From contig NC_134120.1 in NCBI RefSeq assembly GCF_040939455.1, forward strand, positions 56,187,001-56,251,000: 64,000 nucleotides of DNA, given 5' to 3'. Below the pieces are notes generated by a model that saw nothing but the letters and a program-made list of their open reading frames with translations, did no database searches and was not told the DNA's origin. The stretch comes from Microcebus murinus (Eukaryota > Chordata > Mammalia > Primates > Cheirogaleidae). The translations under genes were made by a program, and so were the position numbers. Below are positions 1 through 11,960 of this stretch, in pieces; within the stretch, counting starts at the first letter, position 1, and every line of letters starts with the position of its first letter.

Positions 1-3000
1 TTGTCACCTGCAGGATGTGACCCCCTGTAGGACATACCCCTCCCTAATGGAGCGAGAGCTCCTGTGGGCACCTCTACCCAGCAGTTAATGCCACTTTGGG
101 TTTTATTTACCAGCTAGTCTCATCAGGCAGTGTGAGCTGAGTGTGTGTCTTTCAAGCTTGTGCACCAGCATCTAGCACCGAATGAACATCAACCTACTGT
201 GAGTGGAGAATAAAGGCTAAATGAATGCTCAGTGGCAGTGAAAATAATAATAAAAATGTCAGCTGACATCTAGGAGAAAACTCAAGTTTGCAAATTTCTT
301 TTATTTGCTTCCTTTATTCAGTCAATAAACATGGACCTTCTCCAGTTGGCCAGGCCCCTGGAGGAGCTGAGGACGTTAACAGAGATAAAGTATGGCCTCT
401 TTCCTCAAGGAATAACTCCATCTCACAGAGCTCTCCAGCAACTTTTGGAAATTATGAAAGTATTTTTGTATTAAAATAGGAAAAGAAAAGAAGACAATGT
501 TTTTTATATATATACACAGAGATATATATACCCCCCCACATATATATACATATTTAAATCTAGGTTATTTCAATGTGGTGGTGTCACTCCTCAGTAACAG
601 ATACTGATGTAAAATAAAGGTTTCTCTGACAATTTCTTTCCCAGTGGCTTATTCTTCCTCAAATACCCCATGATGATAACTTTGAAAAGATTTAAATTAA
701 TATTTGTGGGAGAGATGACCCAAAAAGTTCATGAAAACAAGCACCATTCCTGAGGCCTTGGATAAGGATGTTTGGATCCAAACTGTGTTGCCACAACTCC
801 TGAAGAGCTCTCTCTGTGGGGAGGGCTGTGTGGCTGCCTGAGCCCATGCACGGCCACACGGTGGCTGGGGAGTCTCGGAGGAGAGTGTCCTCCCCTCAAA
901 GCCCCAGTAAGGAGCTGCAAGGGGCCCGCTTGGAGGTACCCTGTGTGCTGTGGGGCTTGGGCACACAGTATGGCCACTGATGTCCAGCTTCCACCCAGAG
1001 AATCCTTGGGGCCAGAGAGCTGGGGCCCTGGTGGCAGGGCCTAGGGAGTTGATTTGCTGGGCTCCATGTGCATCAGCAGGGCGGACCTGTGTGAGAGTGG
1101 CCCTTGGGCCTGATGCGGGCGGGATGGAGAGCCTGAGGCTGCCCAGAGACTGCTCAGGAGGCTGCCTGGAAGGGTGACGGGATTCCTCCTCAGAGCCCAC
1201 GAGGACAAGATTCTAGAACACCAGGGGCTGGGTGCTGGTGACGGCTTGTGCCTGCTGGGCACCTTTCTGAGAAGGCTCTATGAGAGCAGGGGTAGGTTTA
1301 CCCGCTGCCAGCCCAGAGGGCAAGGCCACTGTGGGATAGCACAGGCCATGTCAGAATATGCCCATTCCTGCTGTGAATCTGTGCTCCAGCGGGAGGCTCC
1401 TGGATAAGTCAACGATTAGAGGGGACAAGGTGTGGGTGAGAAAAAAAGAAGCATTCTACCTGGGAAGAGACCCGAGTTGTGCTGGTTCTCTGTGGCTGCA
1501 CAATTTTAATTAATGAAGTGAGGTTTTGCTTGCTATGGAAAGTCCCTATAGGACTTTGTGTTACCTGGGAATGATCAGAAAGTGTGCTGTGTTCCCTGGC
1601 ACAGAAAAAAGATTCCCTGCAGGATGCATTTTAAGGGGACAATGAAGGTCTGGAGTTGTTTTTATGATTAGGCTCCACTGAATGGATAGCTTTGTGCGCC
1701 TGTTCCATCAGAAAGAGCCAGCTACGCACGTGCTGATCAGAACCCAGGGCCCACAGCAAGTGTGGAGGGGGGAGACATAAGCAGCAACGGCTTCAAGGAT
1801 AGTTACTCACCCTCATGTCAGTGGGATGACATCCCTTGCAACACAGGTGGTTAAAAACAATCTTACAGGAATGGGATTTGGTAGATGCTAGCAGCAGCAG
1901 AAGCAGGATCGCTCTGCTTCATGAGTCCCTGACATGTTTTTAAGTTGGGGTGAGAGAAATGGAATTAGGAACAGAAATCTGAATGTCTGTGCAATGTTCG
2001 AATGAATCAGACAGAAGGAACTGGTCATATTCTATGAAAGGCCCTTTTCCTACTTGGGTAACAAGGCTACTAGATCACAGTCCTTTATTTACTTGTGAGT
2101 CTACTAATGAGACTACATTCTTGAGACTCATTTAGGATGACTGAAAAAGTTATGTTTGCCTTTTGTTTGGGATCTGTAAGAAAGTGTGTCATTTAACTCT
2201 GTTTTTGAATTCTCTAGGATAGATTTCAGATAGTGAGTTTTCTTGCCTGACTCTAATTTCTCTTTTATCTAATGCCCACTCCTATCATTAAATTGTTTTA
2301 ATATTCCTTCACAAATCTGCAGTCATTACATGACTTCTCACGTAATCAGAAGTCATCTGTACATCAGATTTGGTTGATTCAGAAATGGTCTTTGCTCATT
2401 TTATGGCCCAAAGCCTTCTCTTGTTCTTTTCCATTTCTCTTTAATATTCTGACCCTCAAATTTTATCTGAATTGGTCAATTCATGTATATACTTAAAATG
2501 CTTAAACATTTTTGTTCTCAATTAATGTACATAGTAGGCTAGATTTCGGCTCTAATTAATATATAGGCTTAGTTACTTAACAATGAAGCATATGTCACTT
2601 TCTACCACGAATCTCACAGGATGGTTTCCTTTTTTGTTTCCACTTGTCAAGGATCATCTATCCATTTCAGATAGTTTGTATGAAATGGGAGAAAGTTCTA
2701 GTCTAGGCTATAGAGCTCAAATTAAGGCTCATCCTTTAGTTACCTATTTATAAATAATTTTAGGTTTCCAGTGTTTTAGTTGTAATATTTTTCTCATTAT
2801 TTAACTTTTTAAAGATTATAGGCAGTAGGTCCCTGACTTTGAGACCCTCTGAATTGTAACTAAATCAAAAATAGTCCAGGGAACTTAGAAGTATGCAAAA
2901 ATTTTTTGTTGAATAAAGTAAAAGAAAGCTAAATTTCTCCACAATAAGTATTAAATAATTATTGGCTGGATGATGACTCTTTTTTTTGTAGACAAGAGAA

Positions 3001-3534
3001 CAGAAGTGCAACACAAGTACACTGTTAAAGACTCTGTGTCTTGTCTCAAAAATCCAATAATAAAAACATAAGAAGATTTTGAAAAATACAATAATAAACA
3101 GGATGAGATTTCCTAAAGATTTTATTAGATTTTGGAACCTAAGTTTATTGCTTGATAACATAAACTGGAATGGTTACTGCTTTTCTCAAAGAAAATTTAG
3201 GGAGCTAGATTCCTCTATGCAAGCACAGAAAAGCCACTTGCTCTCATACACTTCCACTAAGAACTACATGAAAACAAGTAACCTTCATAATATGAGCAAG
3301 CCAATTAGAAACTCAGCCATGAGCCTCTTTCTCTCCTGCTGTCTTTCATTTTCCTCAGTCCCACGCACTGCCCTTTGGTCTTCTTGTACGTCAAAGCATA
3401 TATGCCTGTCTTGGAGCCTTTTCACCTCAGTGTAATGGGCTTTACATTAAAAAACATCATGGACAGTTGGAAAAGGAAAATGATGACTCTCTATGGTTCT
3501 ATTTGGCTTGATGATGGGACAAATGCTTACTTGC
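1..3534 (-). other. PIEZO2: PIEZO2 intron, 5' portion (3' part outside window)
   Basis: Begins at the GC donor (3534-3533) and runs out of the window. There is a mixed TA/CA/C-rich simple stretch near 507-560 and a GC-rich block at about 770-1410. I could not find the next exon (expected to start VSLFNYVF). No repeat family was recognised with confidence in the rest. Confidence 0.85.
770..1410. other. GC-rich block in intron, unassigned
   Basis: Clearly richer in G and C than its surroundings, with several short overlapping frames on both strands. None resembles a protein I know, and I cannot place it in a repeat family. Confidence 0.5.
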
Positions 3535-3695
3535 CTCTTTCACAGAAACCCAGATAATATATGATGAAACAATTTTGATGATGTGCAACTCCAAAATCCA
3601 CCACATGAACACCTGCAGCTTGTGAAAATACTCCAGGAATTTTAAGAACAGCACAGTGAGGCGGTCAATCACGAGATGCCATTTGTTCCTTAAAT
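3535..3695 (-). CDS. PIEZO2: PIEZO2 exon (12th of 12), helix with GC donor
   Basis: 161 nt: AT completes Asp, then 53 codons, phase 0 out. Acceptor ATTTTGCAG|ATTTAA. The peptide LRNKWHLVIDRLTVLFLKF, then LEYFHKLQVFM, ends in the helix WWILELHIIKIVSSYIIWVS followed by VKE. The exon end reads GAAAGAG|GCAAGTAAG: the donor dinucleotide that keeps the frame is GC, in the extended context usual for GC-AG introns. Using the GT four bases further on would add four bases and shift the frame against the next known residues (VSLFN). The next exon is not in the window. Confidence 0.96.
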
Positions 3696-5590
3696 CTGCA
3701 AAATAGTAAGTACACCCAAGAGCATAAAATTTTTTGTATTATTATTTACAGCATACCTTATAACTTTGAAGTTGGAATGAGAAGCTTCAAAAATTTACAG
3801 TGGATAACAAAATCTGGACTAAGGGTAGTCTAAGAATCCCAAGTCAGGACGACACAGGTATCATAAATTGAGGGACAAGGCTACTTTTATCTACCTTTTA
3901 ATTAAATTAGTGTAAAGAATTTTGGCCTCGTTCACTCTTAACATTATAATCCCCTCATTTTCTGAAAATATTAAGTAACCTGAGCTCTCTCTAGATGACA
4001 TCATTGTTGCCAAAACAGCACTTTTATATGTCGCCAGTCTACTTTGACAGAGTTTGATCAGTGAGTGGATAAGCTCTCCAGTGTTCCTGGAAACGCTATT
4101 CAGAACTGCGCACAGGCGGAATCGCCTGCTCCTCGACAGAATGAAAAATGGACACCAAGTATCAGAATGACACAATCCACAGTTTCATGAAATGTGATCA
4201 GATTCATTCTAATCATAATTTTTAATCAAATATGTCACTATTCTGTCCACCTTGGGCTAAGTACAGGGGTCATGCTTCTGTCTAGAAGGACTGTGCTGGC
4301 TGATTTGATTGAAAGTTACAAGAGGACTGTTTTGCATTATCAGCACGCCCTCACGTTTGGAGACAAAAGCTCCTAAGACTAGGCTGGACCTAAATATCTC
4401 CTTAAGTAGCTTCTTTACCTGGCTTGGGTAGTTATAACAGTTACCATATTTGCTTCCAAAAGTTGTTAGGTTCTTTTTCCTACTTTTCTTCCTACATTTG
4501 AAATAATATTTTACTAGGGCAGTGCAATTTTTGGTGTGATCCTGTTAGTAAGCTGAAAACCCACCTCAAAGTAGTATTAACAAAATCCTAGTCTTAATTA
4601 CTTGGTCCCATAGAGCTGGGCTTTCCCCTTTACTCTGAGGAATGTACATTGCTCAGACACGCAGAGAGCATTTCTGGTCCTCTCCTGAGATGTTCTGAGA
4701 TGAGCAAGAGAAGGGGACCAGGCTTTGGGGAAGCTTGCCTTTGAAGGGATCTTCTACCTCATTCTGCTTTTTAAATTTTTTACTTTTGTAAAGCACAGAG
4801 AACCAACAAAGACAAATGCAACATCTTACTGTCACAGTCCCAAAACATCATCCCAGAGGTGGTACTCTCTGGCTTCTCCCATACTTTGTGGTAACTGCTA
4901 AATAGGCCAAGATCTCTGTCTTTTATATTCCCTGTCACATAACATTTCCTAATCACCAAAAGTATTCAATTCTCATCATGTCCTATTAAAACATTATTTC
5001 AAGGCTAGAAAGAAAAGTAGGAAATAAAGAGCCTAAAGAATAAGGAGTGAACAACGATGACAAAAACATCTCTAGAAGTTTGCTTGAAAAGGTAATTATC
5101 CAATAGCTAATTCTCTCCCCCATTGCCCATGTCCTTAAGGATTAGAACAGAATTTGAAATATATTCTTACTGGTTTCCTGGAAAAGCCTCACAATGGCTT
5201 CTGGAGAATGACTTTGTAAAAATGATGTCTAGAACTTACAGAGATTTTGCACCACGACTTGTTTCTGCTTCTGGTGGGAAACACTCCTGCCAGAGGCTTG
5301 CGCCAGACACATGGTCAGAGCCACACCTCATGCGTGTCCAGACAGAAGCTCCACTGGGGGCCAGTTATTAGTGCCAGCTGTCTGCTCTCTTCCCCTCAGT
5401 CAGAATCAAGAGAAAATTACTGGAGCAATTGGAACAAGAATATTATAACTATAGCAACCAAAAGAAAAAAACTCCAATTTTGATCTCATGGACTGGGTCT
5501 AATATATATCCTTTCCGAACAAGTCAGTGTTTCCTTCACTCAGTCTGGCAGCCTGCATTTTCTGGGCAACTGCTGGTAGGGGCCGATTAC
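3696..5590 (-). other. PIEZO2: PIEZO2 intron, 1.9 kb
   Basis: GT-AG intron between the Ser/Glu-rich loop exon and the helix exon. I see no SINE, LINE or LTR that I can name here. Open frames are short and lack similarity to anything I recognise. Confidence 0.85.
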
Positions 5591-5802
5591 CTGATGTTTC
5601 TTCCTCTTCCTCTGACTCCTCTTCCTCTCCGTCCTCTGACTCCTCGCTGTCTTTCCCAAGCTCGCCCTTCTCGGCCTTTTCAGAGCATCCCTCAGGCTTC
5701 TCCTCCCTGGGCTCAGCCAACTTCCTCACTTCCGGCTTCTCCAGGCTGGCGGCCAGATTCATCATGGTGAGGTCCGGGAGGCTCCCTTCAGGGTGGGCCA
5801 GT
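5591..5802 (-). CDS. PIEZO2: PIEZO2 exon (11th of 12), acidic cytosolic loop
   Basis: 212 nt, phase 2 in and phase 1 out. Acceptor TGCCAACAG|ACTGGC; donor ACATCAG|GTAATC. The peptide begins LAHPEGSLPDLTMMN, passes through ASLEKPEVRKLAEP and EKAEKGELGKDSEE, and ends in a Ser/Glu-rich run (EDGEEEESEEEEETS). It has no membrane helix and is an intracellular loop. Several substitutions compared with remembered human sequence lie in the disordered part, as expected for a fast-evolving loop. The open frame running on below 5591 is intron read-through. Confidence 0.97.
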
Positions 5803-8047
5803 CTGTTGGCAGAGAGCAGCTGAGTCAGAAGGGGAATGGGGGTCAGGAGAGGTTGGAGTGAGGGGCACGTGAAAGGAGGACAAACAAAAATGAAATCGGT
5901 GCATGTACAAAGACCTCGTGAGGTGGGGTGTTAGCATCTTGTCACTTTTTTGTTTGTTTTAAGTTCTTTCCTAAAACAAACTGTAAACTCAGTTAAGTTT
6001 TGTTAGCTCTTCTAACTCAAGTTCTAGTGATTAGTTGGCAATGAGAGCTATTGACACCTAAACTTGACATCTTTCCCGGAGGAGAAAATGGTCAGAGTTT
6101 AGGATGTAGAAGCATGAAATGGCATCGTGTAGAGTAAGCATTTCATGGCTTCACAGGGGGACTTACTCATTTTGGTGGATTGGTAATTTTTTCTTGATGC
6201 TGCTCAAAGTAATTGAAATAGAAAGGAAAAAAAAGGAGATGAGAATAGAAGAATTATAAGGAATGTCAGAGATCACATATCATGCTACATATCATGTGCT
6301 ATCGCATTCCTGTACGCTGGTTGCAGTGATGCCCTAACGCCAAGTGCATTCTAGGATGGCATTAATAGCGCGCTTTGCTCTGAACTCTAGGCTTGGCAAC
6401 CGACTTGAGAGTGGACAGGACCGCAGGATTGTAAATGAGAGAACATGTTGAGACTGCTGGGCAGCTTATTAATACATCATGCTTTCTGAGTAACACAGCA
6501 AACCATCTTACAGGAATCAAGTCATTCACATTTTAAATAAGTTTTCAAAAAACTCTTAAATATTGTGTGCTCTCAGTCAACCTTTGCATAGAGTAATTCC
6601 ACGCTGCCATTATCTAAATCCTATGCCATGGAAGCTAAATGCTTTCAGGAGCGAGACATCTGCATCATGTCCCTGCCTGGGTGTTACTGATGAGGACTGT
6701 GAGACCCTGAGCTAGAGAGGGAATGCAGGAGAGAACACTTCTGCTGGGCCTCACCGAGGACAGCAGCCTGGGATGTTACAGTTTATTTCGCAGTGGACAA
6801 TAGCAAGTATGATCCTTCTCCTACATTTTAAAAAAACTCTATCCTTTTATTCATATTCAAATTAATGTTTCATAGAATATTTGGATGCAATAAAATGCAT
6901 ATCAGGAAAATTCCACTGTAAACACTGATAATCTTCTCCATTTATAATAGTTAATCCATAAATGTTCAACATAGTTGTAACAGGACAATTACCATTCTAT
7001 CTGTATGATTCTGAGCTCTGAATAAACTATTTAACCTTTCTGACATTTGATTAGTTTTCTATAAAATGATGAAGTTTGGCTAGATAAAATGGATAAAATG
7101 TGAGCTTACTTTCAATTTGTTGATTTTATACTTGAAAACACACCTATCATTGTGGGTAACTATTGTAACGAATCTACATTGTCCTTAGATTTTTGGAGAG
7201 GTTATTGCTCAAAAGCAATTCCATTTAACAGGGTGTCCAGCAGGTAAATGATAGCATGCCAGAAACAAATTGTTAATTTAATGGAGAAAGAGCATCTGAG
7301 GATAGTTCAACATTGGTGGAAGATATTATGCTGACCTATGACTTCCTCATCTTCCTAAGCTAGTCAGTTCACCCTCCCGACTTCAGGAAAGTCAACCACT
7401 CTTGAAATGGCAATACCCATATCCTCCACCCCAGTGCCACACAGCAAATCTCAGGGTGCATATTTGCTCCTCCTGCTTTGTTAAGACTCTACATATTAAA
7501 TGTCATTAAACGTAGAAGAGGTCAGGTGATGCACCACTGTCAACATGAATTTATTCTCTTCAGCACTGCCAGAGGATTGATTGCGTTTTATAAGTGAGAC
7601 GGCACCTTTCATTAGAATAAGGAATTTGGTGGGTTTTCATGTGGAAGTGAGACTATTTCAGAGTGCATTTCAAATGTCTACATCGACACTGATGAGACTT
7701 CACACTGACAAGAAAACAACTTCCCAATAATTTTACTGTGATTTATGGAGCAAAGCCCAAAGAGAGGAGGAGGTTTCTGCAGCTGCTTCTGTGGCTACAT
7801 AGCAAAACATCCTAGAGCAAGATGCCCCCAAACTGCTATGCTCCAGGCAAGCATATCAGGGAGAGACTGTTAAATGAAAGAGTCAAAGGAAGACACTGGC
7901 GAGAGTCTTTGGGAAGAAGGTCCCGAAGACCTGCTTCTAGAAACCTGTAATGGTACCAGGTGGAGCTGGGGATAGAAGGGAAGGGACACTCTGCTGCTCA
8001 TTTCCCTCTGACCTGATTCTTATAAGGAAACAGGGCAGGTAACCCCT

Positions 8048-8335
8048 TCTAAAGAAGACAGAAGAATGGCCAACAAACATATGAAGAAATGCTCAACATC
8101 TCTAATCATCAGGGAAATGCAAATCAAAACCACAATGAGATATCACTTAACCCCAGTGAGAATGGCCTTTATCAAAAAATCTCCAAACAATAAATGCTGG
8201 CATGGATGCGGAGAGAGAGGAACACTCCTACACTGCTGGTGGGACTGCAAACTAGTTCAACCTCTGTGGAAAGCAATATGGAGATACCTTAAAGCGATAC
8301 AAGTGAATCTACCATTTGATCCAGCAATCCCATAA
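8048..8335 (+). mobile_element. L1 ORF2 3' fragment
   Basis: Plus-strand reading gives typical L1 ORF2 C-terminal wording ([20 protein letters not shown], then [20 protein letters not shown]). The piece is truncated at both ends and ends around CCAGCAATCCCATAAT. Confidence 0.92.
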
Positions 8336-8593
8336 TAGATTTTCATATACTAGGATTTGATAACCTGTATCATAAATTCATCCAAATGAAAAGGCAGAAT
8401 TAAAAATGTGCTTTTGCAAGGGGTCACACAAAATGGGCAATAAGGAAAGTGATCAGCAAATTCTTTAAAAGAACTTGCCTATTTTATAAAGGCCATAAAG
8501 TGGAGAAAGAGCAAACATTTCTTGCTTGGGAATCTGTCTCCCAACATTCAATGTTCTGCTTTCTGTGTATAACCTCTGACTACAGCATTCACT

Positions 8594-8610
8594 GGGGGGG
8601 GGGGGGGGGG
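8594..8610 (+). repeat. Poly-G run of 17
   Basis: Seventeen uninterrupted G on the plus strand; may be length-variable or an assembly weak spot. Confidence 0.95.
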
Positions 8611-9653
8611 AGCTGAAGAGGTGGAGCTGCACAGAAGCAGAGTTCAGAGGGAGCCATCTGCAGGTGCTAGAACAAACAGTTGTATGGACTTTGGGGAAAA
8701 GCCTGTGCACGTTCATTCAGCTCCCTTCGCAATAAAAAGGATCTTGATTTTCCAAAAAACTAAATTTAAAAACACACATGAGTAAAAACAGTCCCTGAAA
8801 CTTCAGGCTACAGAAGGTACAATAATTATAATTGTTTACGGGTCACCACATGTGAATCACCTAATGATCATATGAAGAATTTTTACTACATAGGTGGTCA
8901 TGGATGAACTGGTTCTTAGAGAAGCCCCTCCCCCAGAGCCCGAGCCAGCACCGTGTTCTAATGCCTTCCGCCACTCTGAGTTCATTTTCTTCTCTTTGCA
9001 GTTTGTTTCACTTTACCAATAACTTTATTTCTTTGCTTTTATTATGTTCAGGCTCTGCGCTCTAACCCTCTCACTATTTCTTAGGTGAAACGACTCTCTG
9101 CTTCCCGTTCTAACAAAGCAGATGACATCTGTCTGTCCGTTCATCCGCTCTTTCTCGAGCTTCTGCAGCTTTGTGCAGCCTGCACGTGTGCGTTTCCACA
9201 CTTGTATCCACACCGTGTCATTCTGAGTGTGTGCTCTGGGGACTTTCCTGGTGAAGACAGCAACGCAGTCTTGGTCTACTCATCTCCCTCACAACATGTA
9301 GCCTTGTGCCTGGGTACACACGACTCAGGGAATGCTGGGTGAAGAAATTCTATACACTGCAGAGGCATTCTTATTTGAAACAGAAGAAACAAATTGTGTG
9401 ACATGGAGCACTGAAAAGCTTCTTATTAAGCTAGTTTCCATTAAAGAAAATGGAATTTCTACCATTTTAAGATCTCCTTAGTCTAAATGCCATTTATTTT
9501 TAACTATTCCAATTTGGAAATGTGGTAATGTAAACTGCACTCACCCCATTATCATTAGAATATTAGAAAAAAAAGATGTTTTACAAATTTGTAGTGTTTA
9601 TAAGTAATATTTAAAGTAGAATATTTTTACTGTTTAAAGTAAATTATTTTATA

Positions 9654-9997
9654 GGCCAGGCACGGTGGCTAAAGCCTGTAATCCTAGCTCTCTGGGAGGC
9701 TGAGGGGGGAGTATTGCTCAAGGTCAGGAGTTCGAAACCAGCCTGAGCAAGAGCGAGACCCCGTTTCTACTAAAAATAGAAAGAAAGAAACTGGCCAACT
9801 AAAAATAATATAGGAAAAATTGGCCGGGCATGGTGGTGCATGCCTGTAGTCCCAGCTACTCAGGAGGCTGAAGCAGGAGGATTGTTTCAGCCCAGAAGTC
9901 TGAGGTTCCTGTGAGCTAGGCTGACGCCACAGCACTCTAGCCTGGGCAACAGAGTGAGACTCTGTCTATAAAAAAAAATAAAAAGAAGAAGATAAAC
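9654..9997 (+). mobile_element. Alu-like SINE, lemur type
   Basis: Begins GGCCAGGCACGGTGGCTAAA and has two arms separated by an A-rich linker. The second arm contains GAGCTAGGCTGACGCCACAG, and it ends in an A-rich tail. An 11-bp direct repeat TAAATTATTTT lies at 9640-9650 and 9998-10008. The right-arm wording is the strepsirrhine form. Confidence 0.95.
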
Positions 9998-11689
9998 TAA
10001 ATTATTTTCTAGAATTTGTAAGCACTTTTAAAACATTGTATTCACACATAAGCAATTGGTTTGTGAATTTAATATCACATCTTAAATATGAGTGTTAGTA
10101 ACTTCTACAAATCTGCTAGGCAGGACTGGATACAATGGTTCTAGTTTCTATATACAAGGAAAGAAAAAAAATTGCTCTTGTTAAAATATTCTAATTTATA
10201 CTGTTTACTAAATCAGTTGAAATATCCCCATAATTATTGATATTATTAAAATTTTATCACAGTTACCCACCATCCTTAATACACTCCTCTACCCTATACC
10301 TGGTAAGGTAATATCTAGATTTTAATCAACCCATAAGTTAAATTATAGATATGTCCCTCTTTTAGTTCAGAACTAACATTTGTAAACATATTCTTTTTTT
10401 TATGAAACAACATTGAGCATACAGAAATAAATTGTGGGAGAAGGAAAGCTTATTTATTTTATAAAAAGATTCATCCTATCATGCTAATGAATAGTAGGCC
10501 CTATTAAAAATCTGACACAATTTACGGTCCGCATTTCAGAAGCATATGTTGTAAAATGAGAGGTTTGTTTGATAATGTTTTTTGTTGGGGACATAGCTCT
10601 GGCCTCTCTTAACATGTTAATATTCGTACAAAAATGAGAGAGTTCAGTAGTAAAGCTGGAATGTTTCAAGTTGTTAATTATTTTGGGTGACTTTGAACCT
10701 TGATACTTCTAAGAACTCCTGGGTGAATTCGCTGGTCTTGTGATTTGGGGTAACAGGAATAAGCTTCCTCTCATGAGATGTCTGGAGCTATTGGGATCCA
10801 GACTTAATCCAGCATAGCTCTTGCCCCCTTTTCTGCCTCAGCCATCCCCCCACAAAGCAAATGGTAAATGCTTTATGAGAAACACAGAGAGGAAGAGAGG
10901 GAGAGTAAGTTCCTTATGTGTGGAGGGATGAGATTTAAATAGTTACTTAAGATTTCTATCTAGAGTCTATATCTTATTTCTCTATTAGCTAAAAACCTGA
11001 AGCTGACATTCTTTACTTAGGCTGTCAAAAACTGGCCCCCACAAGAAAATTATCCAGTTCTCATTCATTTCTCCTCCTTCTGCAATCTACCCGCTATCTT
11101 TTTCACACTTCCTTCTAGAAGTTCTGCCTCCTAGAATTTGCCTTTTGGTTGTCTGCCTTAGGAGTTTTTACCTAAGGGAAAAGTGAATTAAATAGAAAAT
11201 CAACAAATTTTTTGAAGAATTATTTTGTTAATTAGATTTATTGCAAAATATGTTTTCTATTACCTCAATTACTAGTTTTTTACTAATGATATGACCTTAT
11301 AGGAGTGAGTATTTTAAATTACCTACTTAGTAAAGTAAGAATAGTTTTACTAAATTAGATCCCAAAGGATTTTTATCTCTGTTCTCTTTGGGCACTTTGA
11401 GGATAACTCTTCTTCACTCAACACTTATCAAGTTTGCCTTTCATTTTGTGTGGATATTGCATGTTTTATCTCCCCACCTAGGTGACATGCATCTTAAAGT
11501 AGGTCCACATCTCAGTGCCATCTTGGTGCCTTTTGTGGTATGTAAACATACGAAATCTGATGATGTAAAACATCCTTCTTCAATAACATGCTGATCTTTC
11601 AAGTAGAGATACACTTGAAGAAACTGATGGTTTTTACAGCACATATTGTTGTGAGTACTTTCACGTCATTCAGGACATATTTACTGAAC

Positions 11690-11960
11690 ATAATCTAATA
11701 GGTAAGGCTCTCGGGTAGGTGATATGGTGGCATCTTGGTGGAAGTAGAGGGAGTCAAGGCCTGAGGAGGTTATGCCTCTAGCAAGGGAGATAAGACAAGC
11801 AGGCACACAGCGGACTGAAAGGCAAGTGTCAGGACAGCAGCGAAGATAAAATGCTACAGGGATTCATGGGAAGGGCAGATTACTCTTAGCAGGGAGGTTG
11901 GCATTTCTGGGAGGGTTTATGGAGGAGGTGGTTCTTGAGCTGAGCTCTCAATGATGTGTT
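11690..11960 (-). mobile_element. Probable L2 fragment, antisense
   Basis: Contains wording usual just inside reversed L2 3' ends (AGTGTCAGGACAGC-like, GGAGGAGGTGGTTCTTGAGCT, then a CTCAATGATG segment). Diverged, so the family call is tentative. Confidence 0.45.

Noticed and set aside
697..1200. Minus-strand open frame of 167 codons
   Set aside because: Lies in a GC-rich block where long chance frames are expected; composition is Pro/Ser/Gly-rich and unlike any known family.
5527..5823. Plus-strand Ser/Phe-rich open frame of 98 codons
   Set aside because: It is the reverse strand of the acidic PIEZO2 exon; Ser/Phe richness is the mirror of Glu codons.
9684..9935. Minus-strand open frame of 83 codons
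   Set aside because: Entirely within an Alu-like SINE.
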